Source: Anisakis pegreffii (Eukaryota; Nematoda; Chromadorea; Rhabditida; Anisakidae). Taken from it: a stretch of DNA of 64,000 nucleotides. The stretch is taken from positions 1 through 64,000 of the forward strand of contig JAPYMA010000206.1 in NCBI GenBank assembly GCA_035041965.1, read 5' to 3'. The notes under the pieces are model-generated. The model saw only the letters and a list, made by a program, of their open reading frames with translations, was not told the origin of the DNA and did no database searches. The position numbers were made by a program, and so were the translations under genes. Numbering within the stretch: position 1 is the first letter of the stretch; every line of letters starts with the position of its first letter. Positions 39,664 to 50,400 of the stretch are shown here, piece by piece.

Positions 39664-39733
<70 letters not shown>
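39664..39733. repeat. (TA)n microsatellite, about 70 bp
   Basis: Uninterrupted TA dinucleotides. It starts directly after the word GTGGATTGCGAT that recurs in this region, so it may be the AT tail or core of a small repeat. Long IYIYIY open frames on the minus strand are artefacts of this tract. Confidence 0.97.
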
Positions 39734-39735
<2 letters not shown>

Positions 39736-40917
39736 AATGGTAATGGAAATCCATTTTGAAGGATATTGCACAATAGAGAAAATAGATCCAAGACAAAAAA
39801 CTGAAATATCTTCCACAAGAGGAGCACAGTCATGCAGTGAATACTCTCGATGAAGTCATCTTCGTAACTGAACACAACATAAACGTACACGTATGACCAA
39901 ACTAGCTAGCATTGCCATACAAACCGATCATCTTCGCATAAGCAATCATGAGTTTCATTTAGTGGATTGCGATAATTCTTAGACGTGCTCTGAGGTTCGC
40001 ACAAGAAAGTGATAGCTTTATGTGCATGAGCAAGAAATAGGATCACAGCTGGGTGGAACGAATCATGAATAATTATATACGAACACACATGTATCAACGA
40101 ATTGTTTCGTTGAATTATCATTGAGTTTACTTTTATGTTTTCTTTTGATCCGATAACACTAGATACACTATTCAATCCTTTCATGGAAAGAATATTTTTC
40201 TGTGTGAGGCGTGCGTTCGTCTACATGTAATGCATGACTCGATAACGTGCATTCAGCATTAGAAAAGGCTGCATTCATAATTGATGGTCGCACAAAATGT
40301 ATCATAGTGTATCGCATTTACATTGCAAACGCCGAAAATGATAGAACGCAAAGAGCACAAATAAATATTTTGAATTTTTTTATTTATCGGAAGTTCGTTC
40401 ACATCAAAGCTTGAATTTTTCATGTACGAAGAGATAAATGACTCAGTTCGGTTTCTGTCAATGAACAATTCGCCTATAGCCGATTCACTGAGCATTGCGG
40501 ATGTAGCCAATAAATTCAGTAAGCATTGCGTGCTAGCGACGTATTTACTCATGACAATGTCTCATATTTGAACAACAATTACACCGAACCATTGGATGCT
40601 TTATGATTATTCTGCACAGGAAGATATGAAGAAAACAAGCATCTTGTCGATACGTTTTCCAATGTGCCGTTAAATGCAATCAGCATGCGGAATAAACAAT
40701 TAGCTGTGTTTCAGAAGCCTAATTCTGATTTTTAAGTCATCTGAGACGTTGATTTTTAAGTCAAAAGGTTCAACCTAATGGACCTTTCTCAACAACTAAT
40801 TGTTTTTGATAGACGACAAACAACAATAACTGACATGATATTCTACTTTGACTCATTTTACGGATAGATTTGATAAGGAACCGCTCGAATTTCATCAATA
40901 TTCGACCGAAATCCGCA
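39734..40917. other. Intergenic
   Basis: No supported gene. A near-copy of the ATGAGTTTCAT(T/C)AGTGGATT motif lies at about 39948-39974. Confidence 0.5.
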
Positions 40918-41745
40918 GCCAAAAACCGTGACCGGTCAATCTGCCTAAAGACATCTTACCTAACGACAGTTTGCCTAACGGACAGTTTGCCTAACGGACA
41001 GTTTGCCTAACGGACAGTTTGCCTAACGGACAGTTTGCCTAACGGACAATTTGCCTAACGGACAATTTGCCTAACGGACAGTTTGCCTAACGGACATTTT
41101 GCCTAACGGATAGTTTGCCTAACCGACAGTTTGCCTAAAGACACATTGACTAACGGACAGTTTGCCTAAAGACACATTGACTAACGGACAGTTTGCCTAA
41201 CGGACAATTTGCCTAACGGACAATTTGCCTAACGGACAGTTTGCCTAAAGACATATTGCCTAACGGACAATTTGCCTAACGGACAGTTTGACTAAAGACA
41301 CATTGCCTAACGGACAATTTGCCTAACGGACAGTTTGCCTAAAGACATATTGCCTAACGGACAATTTGCCTAACGGACAGTTTGCCTAAAGACACATTGC
41401 CTAACGGACAATTTGCCTAACGGACAGTTTGCCTAAAGACATATTGCCTAACGGACAATTTGCCTAACGGACAGTTTGCCTAAAGACACATTGCCTAACG
41501 AACAATCTGCCTAACGGACAATTTGCCTAACGGACAGTTTGCCTAAAGACACATTGCCTAACGAACAATCTGCCTAACGGACAATTTGCCTAACGGACAG
41601 TTTGACTAAGGAACAGTTTGCCTATCAAGCAAAATATCCATTAAAAACCGTAAGTTAGGCAAACTGTCCGTAAGGTAAAATGTCTTTAGGCAAACTATCG
41701 TTAGGCAAATTTCTTTAGACAGACTGACCCGGTACCGCCAAAAAC
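40918..41745. mobile_element. Foldback-like element made of a 16-bp minisatellite, 9-bp target duplication
   Basis: The element proper is 40927-41736 (810 bp), flanked on both sides by an exact 9-bp direct repeat GCCAAAAAC (40918-40926, 41737-41745). The left end reads ACCGGTCAATCTGCCTAAAG and the right end is its imperfect complement (TTTAGACAGACTGACCCGGT). From about 40941 to 41625 the body is a tandem array with a 16-bp unit, CCTAACGGACAGTTTG and variants (GGACAATTTG, AAAGACACATTG). The last 90 bases contain the same words in reverse complement (TTAGGCAAACTGTCCG). Terminal inverted repeats that themselves contain tandem repeats are the hallmark of foldback transposons. It has no coding capacity. 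Confidence 0.88.
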
Positions 41746-43000
41746 AGCTAGCCTTGTGAATCGACTCGATGCTAGCATTCGCTACTTTCGTGGTGGACGG
41801 AAAGCACGCGAAGATTAGATGCTATCGCAGTTCGTTCGGCAATAATTGAAGATTAAACGCTGTCAATGCTACAGTAATTCTTAGAGCACTTCAATTCGAC
41901 CTTAACTGATGTACGATTGAATTGAATTTGGCTAAAATAAAACAAAATCAACGATGGAATCTTTAGGAGACGGCTTAGCGATGAAATCTTCGAATTAAGC
42001 GCTATTGTAAACAATATTCACTCATCAATAAACATTCGTTTTAGAATGTGAATTCGAGAAGACAAATTTTTTTTTCAAGTCAATCACAGCATTTGCAAAA
42101 AAATCATGCATAATTAGAAAGTGAATTCGTTTTAGAATGTGAATTCGAGATACGAAATTTTTTTCAAGCTAATCACAACATCGGCAATGAAATCTCCCTT
42201 CATGTATAATTGCAGTCGAAAAAGTTTGCTCATTTCATTAATCCAGTCAATTGAACATCGAGTGAAAAGATATTCGTAGATGAAGAGCAATCAACGAGAA
42301 TTTATGCGCTTCTTGAGATGAGATTTATGGCAAGCGAATGAATTGTGCCAACAAATTATTCAGCTGCACTAGCAGCAGAATTTGCAAAAATACTCAAAAT
42401 TACGAAGAGTGATGTGATGAATTTGTGCTATAGGAAAGTGCTAAGGAAATGCTTCATGATATCAAAGGGAAGGTCGGCCACGTTGTTGGTCTGTAATTAG
42501 AGGGTGCTGCATATTGCTTGCAGGATAAGTGAACTCGTGGCGATCACCATGGGTGATCACCAACACGATCGATCAGTGCTTTGAGAGGAAGGGCCCTCAT
42601 CAGATGACCATCAATCAGATGACCCTCATCAGCCATCGGGATGACCCTCATCAGCCATCCAGTCAGAATCACTATAGTCCTATATTAACTTGAAAAAAAT
42701 TAAGCAACTTACAAGAGTTGACGAAGATTAGCCATGATCAATGTGATTTCACAGTCGGTTTTTCTCAACAACTGAGATTTGGATTGGGGATCAAATAGAA
42801 CAGAGAACAATCACTCGACACGAAAGGAACGATGGGCGGTGAATGCGAAGCATTGTTGGCGCAATAGACGCAAATAAAGGCAAGCAAAACATGTAATGAG
42901 AAGAATTCATTTAAGAAGCAATTTTGCGTTTGAAACGATTCACTTCCGTTCGCGAAAACATCAACGAGCAATCGACAACAACAGCAACAAACTAACTCAC
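41746..43000. other. Intergenic with a small local duplication
   Basis: TTTTAGAATGTGAATTCGAG occurs at about 42040-42060 and again near 42130, each followed by a poly-T tract and TCAA(G)TCAATCACA-like sequence: a tandem duplication of roughly 85 bases. Short GATGACCCTCATCAG repeats lie at about 42596-42660. No gene supported. Confidence 0.5.
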
Positions 43001-43143
43001 CGAATATCACGTTCATCTGCGGACAGCCGATGCATATTCGCCGAATGAGATGCAAAATCAATGAGAGGATCGCCCGATTTGGGATCAAATTGTGGTGGGC
43101 CACTACTACAGCTTAACCTTGGTGCTCCATGTGGAGAACGAAT
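43001..43143 (-). CDS. Isolated exon of an unidentified minus-strand gene
   Basis: Minus strand: acceptor TTTGCAG before 43143, donor GTGAGTT after 43001, 143 bases ending in phase 2. The product starts IRSPHGAPRLSCSSGPPQFD and continues KSGDPLIDFASHSANMHRLS and ADERDIR, typical of a low-complexity to ordinary coding segment. Both splice sites are strong. The plus strand is also open in one frame over the same bases (CKINERIARFGIKLWWATTT), so the strand is not beyond doubt. Neighbouring exons were not identified. Confidence 0.5.
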
Positions 43144-44279
43144 CTGCAAATATATTGTTCATACGCACAATAAAAACTTCTAAATATTGTTCGTACGCAC
43201 ATCAATCACACAAAAATCTGTCTGTTTGAAGAAAATCGTTGCCATGGATATATTGTTAAAGATGAAGATGGGTGACGAGCAGTCACGAAACGATCATCGA
43301 CGAATTATCAGTCAACAAAAGACTGATATCCAGCCAACTATCAGATGATCATCGGATGCACCATTTGGAATCGAATCAATTCTAGCAAAAAGACAACTCT
43401 CTGATACTGTGCACCTAATCGTTAGCACTTCAAATACTATTGCCTGATTGTAAGCATCCAGATAGATCCACTCAGAGATCACAATTCATCGACTTTAAGT
43501 GATAATTTGGTGATTAGCATTGAATTTTTTTGGTTCTTTCGTTATCACCAATCTTCAAGCGTTTGACTGAGAGCGCTGAAGATTTGAATTGAAATGCAGG
43601 GCTAGAATTAATTGTATGAAAACTTGACTCTTAGTAGTGTGATAAAATCAAAGATTTGGTGGATAATATGGTGAGGTAAGACTGAAGCAGTGCACTCGTT
43701 GCTATTGGAAAACGCCAGACGGAAGTGCTCGAAATGAATTCAACGAAATGATTTGTTCGTATAGACTGGTGAGTTTGAGTATATCCAATATAAAAGTGAC
43801 GTATCTCACTTCTGTGTGTGTGTCTGAGGGCAGCGACCAATTGGCAACATTAGGACTTTACGTCAATAATTTATGTAAATCGATTCAATGATAATTCTCT
43901 CTTAAGTGGCCATTTCTGTTTGACGCTATTGGAACGCAACGTTTCGCTTTGATTCATTCCATAATTAACACAGTAATTCATTGTGTCCATCATGTGAATA
44001 TAGTCGAATGTGATAAAAAGTTTTGAAAAAAAAATAAAATTCAACTGAAAAAATCTATTATACAAATTAAGACAATTTAAAATTGGAACTCTAAATTTTA
44101 AATTTCAATTCTGAATTTGAAATTTAACGCAACTCAAAAACACTGTGTGTGCTATTTAAGTGCTTCAGTAAGGTGGATTTTGAACGATGCAGCTGTTGAC
44201 TTAAGAAGGCAGATGTAGTGGATGAAAAGGAAGTGAAAAAATGTTGCTGACAAGCATGTGATACGTAGCTATTTCAAAG
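43144..44279. other. Intergenic or intronic
   Basis: AT-rich, nothing recognised. Confidence 0.4.
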
Positions 44280-45184
44280 AATCAACAATCGACAAATTCA
44301 TCGTGTTTGATTCGTGCTTGCGGATATGCCGAACAATTGCAACAAATACGATTGTGCTTAAGCATTGATGCGTGGCCAATGAAACGATACATGAGTATTG
44401 CAACGAGAGGTAACGTCTATTGCGCATGCATTCGAATTCGGATGTACGTGTAGCGATGAGAAGCAATCTTACTATTAGTGGAGGATGTGCGGTTATGGGT
44501 GGTTGTATGGATGATGCATGGAAGTAGTCGAATTTAACATCGTTCTTAATTGCTGCGCTTTATAGCGCTTTGATGAGACGGACCGAATGACGAATCAACG
44601 ACAGCGAGATAAAGATAAACGATATGAACAAGTAAGGAAGATATCGTCAAATTTTGATGTAAAACGTTTTTTTGGCCTTTCATTGATCGAAAAGAGATCT
44701 GACTACGTATGCATCACGTAGATACGTTTGTTGATTTCTCTTCAATCGGAATCGAACGGAAACTTCTAAAAATCATAATTAGTTTCCGCAATTTTCGATC
44801 TTCGATTACTCAAATAAATCCTTCCGTATTCTTACCTTTTGTTTCAGTGTTATCGTCGATGAATGTCCCAGGCCGGATATATAAAGATTTGTTTGCATGG
44901 ATAAAATAATAGAATGGATGAATTACTCGTAAAATTGTTATAGTTTACCATTTTTCTGACTAATTTAGTTTGAGGACAAGAATGCATAAAAGAGGATCAC
45001 AAAAAATGCATTGTCGCACAATGTCATTCCACATAAAATTAGAGACTGAATCATGCGCCAGGATATCCTGTCTGCAGAAATCAAACAACAATGGATAAAT
45101 AATGAGCCTGAATTGATGGCTGTGTACGACATGAACAAGACGCCGTATCTGAATGGCTTCAATATGCGCAGCATTGCAGATTGA
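44280..45184 (+). CDS. Candidate two-exon 3' end of an unidentified plus-strand gene
   Basis: Exon A, 44280-44409, ends at a GTAACG donor in phase 1. Exon B, 45078-45184, begins at a CTGCAG acceptor, completes the codon and ends in TGA. The join gives ACGYAEQLQQIRLCLSIDAW, then PMKRYMSIATRE, then IKQQWINNEPELMAVYDMNK, a balanced, coding-like composition. The opposite strand is also open here: a 113-codon hydrophobic frame at 44965-45306 and a shorter one at 44269-44466 could be read as receptor-like membrane segments, but they lack a good donor and acceptor pair. I favour the plus strand on splice-site grounds only. Confidence 0.35.
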
Positions 45185-46089
45185 TTGCGCGTCAGTAAAG
45201 CAGTTTCCTTGGAAAGTAAAAGGTGAGCGAACGAGGGATGAAGAAGCTGAACAAGAGCAAGATCCATCTCCAGCTTTTTGCTCACTTCAAAAATGTCATG
45301 ATGCATCCAAACCTATTTGTGAATCGTTTGCTTATGTGTTGTTGTAATACATGAGAAATGACGACGTTCAGTCAGTCATAAGAGCTATGAAAGGGCAACT
45401 ATGATCTCATTGTGCTATTATTTTGCGCCTGAACAAAAACAGCATTTTGCTCTCATTTCAACATCTCCTAGTGCTGTCATTTCACTTTGTTGTTTTTATG
45501 AGCCACTCATGGAATGTGCCACTTTTTCGTGGTGATTTATTTGTTAGCCGAATAAAAAATTGCTGATAACGTTTCAAAAATTATTTTTGCGCATGCAGGT
45601 GGTGCGATATGATAATCGCTAATCAGCTGCAACTAACTCAAATAACATTTTATCGCTTTCAGTGATTCTTTTTTAATGAATATAAAAGATTTTGCTTGCA
45701 ATCATGTTTATGCGAATCACCATCACATTTTTTTCCGGTGAGCACGCATCGTTCAGTTGTGCCATTGAAATCGTCAAAAAACTAGGAAAAGCAACTGAAA
45801 AAACTGAGTAACCATCTCATAAACCAAATCAAAACATCATGCTGGCTATCTGACTACCAACCGCTCCACTGCTTCCTTCAGAAACTCGTCCGAAAAGATA
45901 TATTTGTAAAGAGAGTAAACATTGTACTTTCAGAATTCCCAACATACAAAATTTCGATGAAAGGTTCAAAGCGAAACATAAAAAATGTGTATATGGGAAA
46001 GGCAACATATTTGTTGCATATTCAGATGGAATGTGTGCCAATAGCCAAAACAAAGCAATTGTTTGAGAGCTGAGAAGCTATGTTTTCAG

Positions 46090-46252
46090 ATATTATCTAC
46101 AAATATGATCGTTCAGCTATGGGAATGCACGAACATATGAGGGCTATAAACGATATGAGTCGAAGAGCTAAGAAGTCCGAGTCAGAGTCACTTCAGACTA
46201 TAAGCGTTCATATTGTTGAAGTGATTCGCCAAGATGTGGTGGCTCTCAAGTG
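46090..46252 (+). CDS. Candidate exon, unidentified
   Basis: Acceptor GTTTTCAG before 46090, then an open plus-strand frame: IIYKYDRSAMGMHEHMRAIN, DMSRRAKKSESESLQTISVH, IVEVIRQDVVALK. The composition is charged and helical and the minus strand is closed over the same bases. The donor could not be fixed (weak GT sites around 46250), so the 3' limit is approximate. No family recognised. Confidence 0.3.
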
Positions 46253-47089
46253 TTTGTGTTCTGTTATATTATATTCATCAATCATAGTCGTATTAATCGT
46301 CATTAATAGGTGTAATCATATTCATCGCCACTGATACTCGCAATCATGATGCTCATCAATAATTGTAATTGTAATCATTGTCATTAATAAGTCTTCATGA
46401 ATCTTATTCAATAATCCACTTGTGATCCACCACATTTACTGGTGGCAGTGAGTGTTTATATTGTTTATGTTTATAGCACTCGCTGCTACCAGTAAGAGTT
46501 GTGGATCACAGAAAAAATTCCCAAATCACGCCACTTTTTCATTCAGTGAAATTTCATCTCTGTCAACAATTGCCGGGATGGATTTCAGCGATGTGACATC
46601 AAAAGTAATGTCGCTTTTTTTGCTGTACAACGCAAATGCCTTTATTTGATCCTTTATTCGGTAAAATTCATAGATGTGTCAATTAGGTTCGATGGCGACT
46701 GACAATTTTGCTTGTGATATCCAGCTCTGAACCACTGTGAAACACGGAAGCCTGTTTCGTCAGAAAAGTGTCGAGTACGTAGGTCAGTGATTGTTCACCG
46801 TAGACATGAGAGTAACTGTGCAATTGACATCTCTTATACGAGTACCAAAATTGTACACTCTTAATTGTAGTATTCTATTATCAGTTACATTTCGAAGCAA
46901 TGCAGTGTATTCTTGTGAGAATGCAATCTTTCAAACAACGTATAAGAGCGGGCTCATTTCAGTCAGATCCTAACTTATTGAGCAAGCGTATCATGAAATT
47001 TCTCGGTGTTCCATCAGCAGTGCGCCTCATCAAATGAGATATAATTTTATTAGGCAGTATTCTGTTTATGAATTTACGTGTGCGAAAGT
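46253..47089. other. Intergenic
   Basis: AT-rich, with TAAT/ATTA-rich short repeats near 46290-46400. Nothing else recognised. Confidence 0.45.
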
Positions 47090-47465
47090 AGTGTTGTGCG
47101 GGGGGAACAAAATGAGTCAGAGACGGGGACGGGGAGTTCGGTGACGAGGAGAGTCCCTGAAAATGGCCGCCGCTCGAAAATGATCGGGGATGGAGACCCT
47201 GAATTCGGGGACTCCCCGCATAAGACTATGCGAAAGCAGTCGCCCTCAACCAGAAAACAGCGTGAAACTGTAACATGTGATATGGAAATAGTAAATCTGA
47301 ATAAATAATTTGAATAAAGTGAGTAAAAATTTGTATAAATTTTCTCTATAAATAATCGTGATTTCGGATATTTTTTGTGTGTATTGTTTTGTGGAGAAAA
47401 TAAACGGTTGCTTTTGGGAACGTGTGATTGTGTGGTTTTAATCCGGCTACGACGCGACATAACAC
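47090..47465 (+). mobile_element. Solo LTR-like fragment related to the gypsy element at 55.5 kb
   Basis: The right half (about 47288-47420) matches 55630-55765 closely: both contain TTTGAATAAAGTGAG-type words, CTTTGTGTGT or TTTTGTGTGT, and AATAAACGGTT in the same order and spacing. The AATAAA could be the LTR polyadenylation signal. The left half (47094-47240) is strikingly GC-rich, with GACGGGGACGGGGAG and CGGGGACTCCCCGC words. No internal retroelement coding sequence follows, so this looks like a solo LTR or a truncated end. The exact ends are estimates. Confidence 0.65.
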
Positions 47466-50400
47466 TCGCAGTGCTTTTGTTTCACAGCGATTTTGATTGC
47501 GTTTGATTGCTTTAGAACGGTTGTGCTGAAGGTGAGATATATTTCGAGAGCAAATCACTCGATGATCAATTTGTGTTAAGGAGCTTGAAATGGCACCTTA
47601 ATGATCAGTTCAAAGGATCACTCAAAACCGCTCCAAACAATTACCAGACATGTCAGTCTACTTTGTTTGTCAGAAACTTCAGTAGGAACAGAATTTTAGG
47701 TGGGGAAGTCTGAAAAAGCGTGAAATGAGCCTGAAACGAGGAGCAACTTCACGTATTCACCTTTCTCGGAAAGCTGGCGTCAATGCTGCGTCGGCCAACA
47801 TCCAACAACGTTGGCGGTGGAGTGGAAGACATTTCTGCGACTGACTGCTGATTGCCCATTCAAAAACACGTCAAAATTCGCTTCTGAAATAAGCGAATGA
47901 TACGGAATCGAATCGTCGCCAAATTCACACTCGAAACGTTGCAAGCAAGACAAAACGTTCGATTCGTGGCGTAAACATCGAATGTGCTAACAATAAGGTG
48001 ATAACGGGCAAACGCCGAAGTGATTAATTGATAATGACAGAAAAGAATCACGATTGCGTTGATTCCCTACCGCTGAAATTGAACAATACTCAAACGATTG
48101 AGAGTTTACCGTTGATGATACTTGTTGACACGTTGAAATTCGATAAACTTTGAAATTTGTTACTGTGGTACGCTGGTTGAATTAGGAGCGCAAATTTGAT
48201 GCGATCATGCGACAGAACACGATTTTAGCTAAAAACGACCCGACCCGATTCACGCCAAAGTTCCTTGCATGCCCTCTACTTCGTTTCTTACAAATCGTAT
48301 ACCACGTACAGCACCCAGTATCAATTTAATTCACGTAAAGAACTGAAGTAAATGAAAAAAGAATAATAAGTAGACAAAAAAAGCACATCGCAATCAGTCA
48401 CTTACGTACATCACGCTTCTCATCAATAACTGTAAATAAATATCTCATAAATAAATATCATTTGCTGGTCATTAGTCTAATTCCCCAAATCCAACTGAAC
48501 GGGATTTGCTTATTCATCTTATTCGTCATTTCGATCAGCTCGAATGATCACCTACTTGTGACGTGCAGATGCATGCACACAGTTGAATTAACGTTTAATC
48601 GTTTAGCACTGCATGCCCTTTGAAGTTGGTACAGATGGCAAAGAAATTTCTGAATGCGCTCTTCATACTTCATTGAATCTAGGATCTGCTTAAAAATATC
48701 CATTCACCTGATTACTATATTCCAGTCAATTTGTTTAGCAGTTTATCGAAAGCGCTTTCATCAAACCGCTCTGAAAGCCACTCATAGTCAGTGATTTGGT
48801 AACTCTTTACAGTTAGAAATAGTTTCAGTCCAACAAGTCCCAATGGAAATTGCGATTTGGTGAGAAATTTCACACAGACAAGATGAAATCAAAACTGAAT
48901 AAGACTTTCGCTGGAATCAGCTGATTCGGTTCCACGCATTGAGTTCACCTCAGTATAGTAGCTGATTTCTGATGGTTTCTTCAGTTTTCCCACATCAAAT
49001 CCTTTGGAATTCAGTTAACCGTATGATTCAAGCAGTCATTTAAGCGCATGTAAATTTGTATTTATTGAGAAGTAACGCGTGAGAAAAGGCTCTTTAGCCA
49101 TTTTCTTAAAATTTACGTTTTCTGAAGCTTATCGTTAAGTTAATGCGGAGTAAACGCTGTGCCCTTGAACATATGGAAAGTGGCACCACTCCCTGCATAA
49201 GAATAGCCTTAGGGCTCGGCTCTTTTTTCTGTTCTCAATAGTCTCACCTTCGAATTAAACGCTGTCGGAAACAGAATACCTTCTGCTCACGATCAGAAAA
49301 ACGAAATGCTCGTTAAATAGTTTTTTTAAAAGCTTTTAAATGTATGCTACCGAGAGATAATCACCAAATATTCTCAGGCACATCTTCGCAATCAGATTTG
49401 TTTTTAGGAATTTGCATGGAAGAAGAAATCATTCGAGAGATTTTTCATTATTTCAAGCATTTGTAAGTGTATGAAATGAGCAGTCTTATTTGGGTGGCGA
49501 TTCAAAGAACTCGAATATTAATGAAGATGAACGCATTTGCTGTCACAGTAGTTGACTCGTGCGAGTCACGCGTTATCTCAACGAACACACTCATTTGCAG
49601 TTTTCATTTCGCTTCAATCACTCCCATCAAATTTTCTCCATCTACGCTCTCAACTCAAATCATAAACATCTCAAAAAAACGCAAACTTCGCACTTTCTGC
49701 TATATTTAATGGTTCACCTGCGTTTCAAAATCGTATGCAGAATCGGCAATACTAAACTGTCACCGACACGCCGCTCTAATGAAATCACAATGCATGAATA
49801 ACATTAATTCAAGAGAATCCTATTCAGTGTCAAATCGAATTTTCGCAGTTATTTCATTTTAGTCTTCGAATAACCCAATAAATTAAATTAAGAATAGGTC
49901 AACATTACCGTACAACACACAGATAACATCGAACGAATCAATTGCACAGCTGAAAATGGCGCTGGAAGCAAATAGCCAGTAATTCAGAAGCATTGTCTAC
50001 GATTCATTGCATATTGAGTCTGGGATGAGGTCGAGGCCTTAACAAGTCGTTGCAAAGCTTCGCGTTCCAATTTCATTGTTTTGCTGAATTTTTTCAAATT
50101 TTCGAGGCAACCAACCAACCTGTTCATGCGAAAAACGATGCCTAAAGCCTTTTAACTAATCGTACTTGACTGGCAAAAGCGCTGCCGTGACCAAGAAATA
50201 AAAGCCATCGTTATAAAGAGGTCGGTATAAGGGTAACAAAAAAGCAGAGAGGAATTCATTCTTTTTGACTGTTTGTTTATAGTTTTGATTTCTGATCGTT
50301 CCTATTCTCACATGATAGCAATGAATCTGATTATGACGCATCACTTAACGCACATGAGCTCGGCTGAATCGTTCGTTCTCATGCAAACAAACGCTATCCA

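Noticed and set aside
39536..39890. Minus-strand frames full of alternating Ile-Tyr
   Set aside because: Direct translation of the TA microsatellite, not a protein.
40941..41625. Regular short repeats resembling a CRISPR array
   Set aside because: The units are contiguous with no unique spacers, in an intron-bearing eukaryotic genome, and bounded by a target-site duplication.
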